Shown here: in pieces, positions 4,838 through 8,333 of the stretch
Numbering within the stretch: the first letter of the stretch is position 1
Layout: every line of letters starts with the position of its first letter
Assembly (NCBI GenBank): GCA_003561665.1
Contig: PWVY01000272.1
Location: 1 to 8,333 of the forward strand
Length of the DNA stretch: 8,333 bases
Direction: 5' to 3'
Origin: Thermoplasmata archaeon
GTDB taxonomy: Archaea > Thermoplasmatota > SW-10-69-26
The notes under the pieces: generated by a model
Databases searched by the model: none
Told to the model about the DNA's origin: nothing
The model's input: only the letters and a program-made list of their open reading frames with translations
Translations under genes and position numbers: made by a program

Positions 4838-5700
4838 AGCCCGGCATCGCCATCGCAACGATCCTCACCATGACAACGATCGCGCTCGCCGCGGGTGGAA
4901 CCATGGGCCTCGATGCGATCGAGCACCTACCCAAGATCGATCCAGACCTCTCCACCGGAGACCGCGTGCACGTGCTCCTCATGGAAGGGAACAACTTCAA
5001 CGGCGAAACCTGGCCAAACACGCCGCTGTTGGAAGCCTACGCAGGCGAACGCATGCACTTCATCGTGCACACCCTCCCCGGCGCCGAGATGCACACCTTC
5101 CACCTCCACGGGCACCCCTGGGAAGACCTCGAAACAGGGAACATCATCGACACCGTGCTCCTCCACCCCAGCCAAACCCACCTCTTCACCGTCACCGCCG
5201 GGCTCGACGATGAGCACCACGGGGACTGGTTGTACCACTGCCACGTCACCAGTCACTTCAACGAAGGCATGTGGGGCCTCTTACGCGTCTACCCCCACAC
5301 CATGACGCCAACGGGGCCCCTCGACGATCTCACCATCACCCTCACCGACGCCAACCAAGACCCCGTCACAGACGCCACCATCACCCTCCGCCACGACGCC
5401 AACGCGCCCACCGACCCCACGCCCCAAACCACGGACCAAGGAACCCCCATCCAAGCCACGGTCCACGAAACACGACCCGGCACGTACACCATCCAACCCG
5501 ACCTTCCACCCAGCGCGGAGGGCGAACTCATCATCCAAGCCCACCACCCCACCGGGGACACCCTCACCCGGTTAACCCTCGAACCGGACGGAACCTACGA
5601 AGAGAACCGGCACACCGGCCTCCAACACATCCCCACCACGCTTGAACCGACACGCAACCTCGAAGCAACCATGCTCCTCGAGAACACCCTCGACGCGTGA
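4834..5700 (+). CDS. Multicopper oxidase C-terminal part plus YtkA/FixH-like domain (split oxidase, subunit 2)
   Basis: This 288-residue protein starts at the ATG inside the ATGA overlap and has its own hydrophobic export signal (about 4-22), so it is a separate exported chain rather than a frameshifted tail. Residues about 42-155 are the last cupredoxin domain of a multicopper oxidase. HTFHLHGHPW (87-96) supplies His87, His90 and His92. GDWLYHCHVTSH (130-141) supplies His135, Cys136, His137 and His141, with Met146 as the probable axial ligand. The pattern HCHVTxHxxxGM recalls the ceruloplasmin/hephaestin type. Together with subunit 1 all four His-x-His or His-Cys-His pairs and a type 1 site are present. 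Residues about 163-270 (LTDANQDPVTDATITLRH, then GTYTIQPDLPPSAEG) resemble a YtkA/FixH-like beta-sandwich, also suspected at the end of the CopC/CopD protein. It is expected to dimerise with subunit 1 outside the cell. Confidence 0.85.
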   Translation: MKPGIAIATILTMTTIALAAGGTMGLDAIEHLPKIDPDLSTGDRVHVLLMEGNNFNGETWPNTPLLEAYAGERMHFIVHTLPGAEMHTFHLHGHPWEDLETGNIIDTVLLHPSQTHLFTVTAGLDDEHHGDWLYHCHVTSHFNEGMWGLLRVYPHTMTPTGPLDDLTITLTDANQDPVTDATITLRHDANAPTDPTPQTTDQGTPIQATVHETRPGTYTIQPDLPPSAEGELIIQAHHPTGDTLTRLTLEPDGTYEENRHTGLQHIPTTLEPTRNLEATMLLENTLDA

Positions 5701-5716
5701 AACGAAAACGACTCCC

Positions 5717-5741
5717 CCAGATCTGGAGAGGAAGTTCTTAG
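5717..5741 (+). promoter_or_regulatory. Palindrome and TATA-like box of the small-gene cassette
   Basis: CCAGATCTGG (5717-5726) is a perfect 10-base palindrome. It is followed 7 bases later by GTTCTTAG (5734-5741), whose end lies 25 bases before the ATG at 5767, the usual archaeal TATA distance. A palindrome abutting the promoter fits autoregulation by a toxin-antitoxin-like product, but this is inference. It also shows that the cassette has its own promoter and is not merely the tail of the oxidase operon. Confidence 0.4.
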
Positions 5742-5766
5742 CCCATCGGTTCAATGAGGCGCGACG

Positions 5767-5961
5767 ATGAACCCTTCGCCGGTGGACCCAGGAACGCTCG
5801 AGGAGATCAAAGCCCTCCTGGGATCGAAGCGGATGCGCGAGCGGCTTCGCCACCTTCGCTACTACCGCGATGAGTCACCGGGACAGAGCTTGATGATCGG
5901 CCTTCAGTTAAGCGCAGCAGCCCTCCAGACGCGGGAGAAGCGAAGAACGGGGGACGCATAG
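5767..5961 (+). CDS. Small 64-residue protein, putative antitoxin-like partner
   Basis: I do not recognise the family. The protein is mostly predicted helical. A leading segment (DPGTLEEIKALLG, 7-19) is followed by a very basic helix with RMRERLRHLRYYRDE (22-36), a hydrophobic stretch SLMIGLQLSAAALQ (41-54) and a basic tail REKRRTGDA. No signal peptide or membrane helix is evident. The stop codon (TAG, 5959-5961) abuts the ATG of the nucleotidyltransferase-like gene with no gap, so the two are surely co-transcribed and probably translated together. Its size, charge and tight coupling match the small partner genes that accompany nucleotidyltransferase-like toxins in archaea, hence the guess. 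A weak GAGG lies 7 bases before the ATG. Codon bias agrees with a real gene. The role is uncertain. Confidence 0.65.
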   Translation: MNPSPVDPGTLEEIKALLGSKRMRERLRHLRYYRDESPGQSLMIGLQLSAAALQTREKRRTGDA

Positions 5962-6525
5962 ATGGAACTTCCCCAGGCCGCGTTGGATTCCATCCAAGGC
6001 ATCCTTCGCGTGCTTGATTCGGCCGGTCACCCCTCCATGGTCGTCGGTGGCGTAGCAACGTTCGCATGGGGCGACCCACGCACGACGCGAGTTCTCGACA
6101 TCGCGGTCTTGGGCTCCTGGGATGAGGTCGAGACGATCGAATCGATCCTTGTGGAGGCAGGTTACGAGGTCGAAGGACCTTTCTCAACCGAATGGGGTCC
6201 GCGTTTCATCGTCCCCTCCAAGACCGGGTTCCCCGTGGACATCTTCATCGATGAACGCTCCAGGCTTTTCGACCGTCGAAAGGAAGTCCACGTCGGTAGC
6301 CGAACGGTGTGGGTGAAAAGCCCGGAGGACGTGATCCTTGAGAAAGTCCTTTCAGCTTCCAAGTTCCCCGAAGAGCGCTCGCGGGATCTGCAAGACGCCG
6401 TGGGAATCCTCTACAAGAACAGCGGAACCCTGAACCGTTCCTACATGGAGGATCAAGCCCGATCCGACGGGACCACCGCCATCCTCAACGAGGCGATAGA
6501 GACCGCGAACAACCTCGAAGAATAA
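5962..6525 (+). CDS. Nucleotidyltransferase-like protein (AbiEii/DUF6036-like), altered catalytic motif
   Basis: This 187-residue cytoplasmic protein has the nucleotidyltransferase layout: VVGGVATFAWGDPRTTRVLDIAVLG split as GG (29-30), Arg40, Thr42 and Asp46, a third acidic position in FPVDIFID (Asp93), and the late SPEDVILEKVLSASKF segment (120-135) followed by RDLQDAVGIL (141-150). This last part is the pEDxIxxK...rDxqDxxxl pattern of AbiEii/DUF6036-like proteins, some of which are toxins that modify tRNA or proteins. In the usual RxTxDxD motif the first Asp is Val44 here, so only one of the paired metal-binding acids is clear. The protein may be inactive, may use another residue, or may act by binding. 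It directly follows the 64-residue gene with no spacing. The fold assignment is fairly sure; toxin function is inferred. Confidence 0.75.
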   Translation: MELPQAALDSIQGILRVLDSAGHPSMVVGGVATFAWGDPRTTRVLDIAVLGSWDEVETIESILVEAGYEVEGPFSTEWGPRFIVPSKTGFPVDIFIDERSRLFDRRKEVHVGSRTVWVKSPEDVILEKVLSASKFPEERSRDLQDAVGILYKNSGTLNRSYMEDQARSDGTTAILNEAIETANNLEE

Positions 6526-6545
6526 CCCTCCGGCTTTTCTCGAAC
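6526..6545 (+). terminator. Short convergent junction with a T-tract
   Basis: Only 20 bases separate the convergent stop codons. They include CCGG followed by CTTTTCT (6534-6540), a short plus-strand T-tract of the type archaeal RNA polymerase can terminate on. No stem-loop is visible. Transcripts of the two strands probably overlap at their 3' ends. Confidence 0.2.
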
Positions 6546-8216
6546 CTATCGCGGCGGTTCAACTTCAACCTCGAAGATCTCCTCGATGAACACCGGACCC
6601 TGCAACGTCACCCTCAACTCCCACGTGCCCGCCTGCGTGAAGAGAATGCCTCCCTGATGCCACGAACCCTCCCCCAGATCATGCCCCTGGAGAACCTCCT
6701 CATCCCCCTGGGATGAAACCACCGTGAAGATCAACCGTATCTCCTCCACATCCGGCGCATCCTCCCCCACCGGCTCCAGATCCACCCAGAGATCCTGATG
6801 CCCCACACGGAAAGGAACCGGTTCAAGCCGAACCTCCCCACGCACCCCCTCCTCTTCGAACACGAACACCTGCTCCTCCTCTCCAGGCTCATCTGCCACC
6901 ATCGTGGGCGGAGCCATGCTCGTCAAAAACCCCGCAGCCAGCATCACAGCCACCATCACGCCCGCCTCCACCGCCACCGTCCGACGAAGACTACCGACCG
7001 CCTGATACCCAGAGCGGGCCCCTTCCGCTTGAGGCAACACCACATAACGATGATACGCCCCCAGCGCGAGCAACGGCACCAAGAGCACGATCTTCACCGT
7101 CAACGCCCACCCGAAGCCCGTCTGCACCAAGTCGCTCACCTGCGTGAGCCGGTCCAACGACCCAACGATGCCTGTGAGAACGATCACGACCACGCTCACC
7201 ACCGCCAACGGGCTAAACCGACGCACCAACGCGGCCACGCCACCAGGCTCAGGGTTAGACCGCGTGACGAGCATGAACCCGACCAAGCCCGCAAACCAGA
7301 AACTCGCCGCGAACAAGTGAAGCCAATCTGCGATCACGAACAACGCCAAATCCTCGCTCCGAGCCGCCGCATGGCTACCGAAACTCGTAGCAAGCAACGC
7401 GCCCGAGGAGACCAAAACCCCCGCTGACATCGACCAGGGAGCGTGCTGTTTCCAGCGTGGAACGAGCGCCAGAGCGAACAAGCCCCCGGCTACAACGAGA
7501 AGCCCGATGCGAAGAAGAATCGTCTTCCCGATCTGCGTCCCGAACACAGCACCCAGTCCTATGCCGGTGACCATGGCCGTGTGTTGAGCCAAGAGAAGCC
7601 ACCCGACCGTGCCAAGCCCCGCTCCCCCTGCAGCCAACCCGGTAAGCTTCAAACGAGCGGTCCCAGGGAGTTCCAGGCCCTGGGTGAGGAAGACGAAAAG
7701 CGGGGCACCCACGGCAAGCCCCATCCCAAGGAAACCGAGGGTCCGACCCGCCACCTCTAGGGGCGCTGCATCGTCGTCGTCGCCAACCCCGGCAACGGCC
7801 TCCTCCTGACCGGCTAGGGACGCGTTCACCCCCAGGAGGTAAGCACCGCTGGTCCGATGACCATCCGCCGCGCTGAGCGCTTGCCAGCGAACCGTGTACA
7901 CCCCATCGTCCAAGGGTGAAAGCTCGGCCGTGATCTCGTCCCGCGTGTCCGGGTCGATGGTGAACCCTGTGACATGGTCCTCCTCGTCGGGCCCGATCAT
8001 CTCCACGTTCGTGTACTCGTCTTCCAGGTGCTCGGTGAAGGAAAGCACCAGTTGCGTTGGAGCCTCATCGATCTGGCTATCGGGAGCCGGTTGGGCGCTT
8101 GCCAACTCGGCGTGAGCGTGCGCGGCCCCGGCAAAGGAAAGGAAAGCCAGGAGGGCTCCTAGCGTGAGGACTAGGAGCCTCCCGTGGCGGGCCGGTTGAG
8201 GAGGTTGAAGCTCCAT
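6546..8216 (-). CDS. CopC-CopD copper protein with C-terminal YtkA/FixH-like domain (YcnJ-like)
   Basis: This 556-residue membrane protein has three parts. A signal peptide (1-34, ending GAAHA) leaves His35 as the mature N-terminus. The CopC domain follows (35-131), with PAPDSQIDEAPTQLVLSFTE split over 44-62, ending SAADGHRTSGAYLLGVN; His35 and the DGH120 motif are the expected Cu(II) ligands. The CopD region (about 155-434) has around eight membrane helices and the family hallmarks SHAA (His281) and DWLHLFAASFWFAGL (His300). The last part (about 455-556) is an extracytoplasmic beta domain resembling YtkA/FixH. Family knowledge links such fusions (Bacillus YcnJ) to copper acquisition or periplasmic copper handling. 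The ATG at 8216 is chosen because it directly precedes the signal peptide; the in-frame ATG at 8258 would overlap the end of the upstream gene. There are 13 bases between the genes, so they form an operon whose promoter lies outside the window. The gene faces the oxidase cluster convergently. Confidence 0.9.
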   Translation of the reverse strand: MELQPPQPARHGRLLVLTLGALLAFLSFAGAAHAHAELASAQPAPDSQIDEAPTQLVLSFTEHLEDEYTNVEMIGPDEEDHVTGFTIDPDTRDEITAELSPLDDGVYTVRWQALSAADGHRTSGAYLLGVNASLAGQEEAVAGVGDDDDAAPLEVAGRTLGFLGMGLAVGAPLFVFLTQGLELPGTARLKLTGLAAGGAGLGTVGWLLLAQHTAMVTGIGLGAVFGTQIGKTILLRIGLLVVAGGLFALALVPRWKQHAPWSMSAGVLVSSGALLATSFGSHAAARSEDLALFVIADWLHLFAASFWFAGLVGFMLVTRSNPEPGGVAALVRRFSPLAVVSVVVIVLTGIVGSLDRLTQVSDLVQTGFGWALTVKIVLLVPLLALGAYHRYVVLPQAEGARSGYQAVGSLRRTVAVEAGVMVAVMLAAGFLTSMAPPTMVADEPGEEEQVFVFEEEGVRGEVRLEPVPFRVGHQDLWVDLEPVGEDAPDVEEIRLIFTVVSSQGDEEVLQGHDLGEGSWHQGGILFTQAGTWELRVTLQGPVFIEEIFEVEVEPPR

Positions 8217-8229
8217 TGGGGGTTGCCTA

Positions 8230-8333
8230 TCAGCGGTTGCGAGCCAGAACGCCGGCACCGATCAGGCCTGCGATGGCGATCGCGATCAAGCCGGGTGCGC
8301 TCGCCTCGTTAACATCGCCGTCGGGGTTGCCGG
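8230..8333 (-). CDS. C-terminal end of an exported protein with archaeosortase-like sorting tail, N-terminus outside window
   Basis: Only the last 33 codons and the stop (TGA at 8232-8230) are visible. They read a hydrophilic linker GNPDGDVNEAS, then APG, a hydrophobic stretch LIAIAIAGLIGAGVLA and a basic end RNR. This Pro-Gly + membrane helix + basic tail tripartite pattern is that of PGF-CTERM-type signals, which archaeosortases process on surface proteins. Here the motif is APG-Leu rather than PGF. A plain C-terminal membrane anchor is the alternative. The gene lies 13 bases before the CopC/CopD gene on the same strand, so it probably works with it. YcnI-like (DUF1775) proteins often neighbour CopC/CopD, but too little is visible to call this one. 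Confidence 0.75.
   Translation of the reverse strand, partial: GNPDGDVNEASAPGLIAIAIAGLIGAGVLARNR

Noticed and set aside
4230..5213. Plus-strand open frame bridging the two oxidase genes in another frame
   Set aside because: The product is Ser/Thr/Pro/Arg-rich with no motif, while both overlapped frames carry complete copper-ligand motifs. It is therefore not evidence for a fused oxidase.
3914..5700. Copper nitrite reductase (NirK) instead of a multicopper oxidase
   Set aside because: The first domain lacks the type 1 Cys loop of NirK, and the full set of four His pairs for a trinuclear centre is present across the two genes.
6798..7427. Plus-strand frame inside the CopC/CopD gene
   Set aside because: His/Arg/Pro-rich shadow of membrane-helix codons on the opposite strand, with no start signals.
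8217..8258. Earlier ATG (8258) for the CopC/CopD gene
   Set aside because: It would overlap the end of the upstream gene and put 14 unrelated residues before a good signal peptide starting at 8216.
1..8333. tRNA, rRNA, CRISPR array or insertion sequence
   Set aside because: No cloverleaf-like gene, regularly spaced repeats, transposase or terminal inverted repeats were seen on reading both strands.

Overview
The window is GC-rich, and its coding sequences strongly favour C or G at third codon positions. It looks archaeal. Several genes have a TATA-like box about 25-35 bases before the start codon and no Shine-Dalgarno (leaderless style). There is a winged-helix/FHA regulator and a stand-alone tandem helix-hairpin-helix protein. 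The protein at the right edge ends in Ala-Pro-Gly, a hydrophobic stretch and Arg-Asn-Arg, like an archaeosortase sorting tail. I lean towards a Thermoplasmatota-type euryarchaeon, but no rRNA or other phylogenetic marker is present, so this is an inference.

Left part (1-1892), regulators: a truncated winged-helix regulator on the minus strand diverges from a winged-helix + FHA fusion on the plus strand. A 171-base gap follows, holding two striking palindromic elements, and then a 122-residue protein made of two tandem HhH repeats.

Centre (1893-5700), an exported copper redox cluster, all on plus: a cupredoxin, a NosD-like secreted parallel beta-helix protein, and two overlapping genes that together carry the complete ligand set of one multicopper oxidase. 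The first of the two has the HRH and HYH motifs; the second has the HxxHxH and HCHxxxHxxxxM motifs plus a YtkA/FixH-like domain. Each has its own signal peptide. The beta-helix gene and the two oxidase genes are tightly spaced (4-base gap, then a 4-base ATGA overlap) and look like one operon. The cupredoxin and beta-helix genes share the same 9-mer promoter motif, AGGGTTTAG.

Right part (5701-8333): a compact two-gene cassette resembles a toxin-antitoxin pair (a 64-residue protein directly abutting a nucleotidyltransferase-like protein with an altered catalytic motif). Convergent to it, on minus, is a CopC-CopD copper protein with a C-terminal YtkA/FixH-like domain, 13 bases downstream of the truncated gene with the sorting-signal-like tail. 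The suggested overall theme is copper handling: CopC/CopD binds and imports or buffers copper at the membrane, while the cupredoxin and split oxidase use copper outside the cell. The most unusual item is the split multicopper oxidase.
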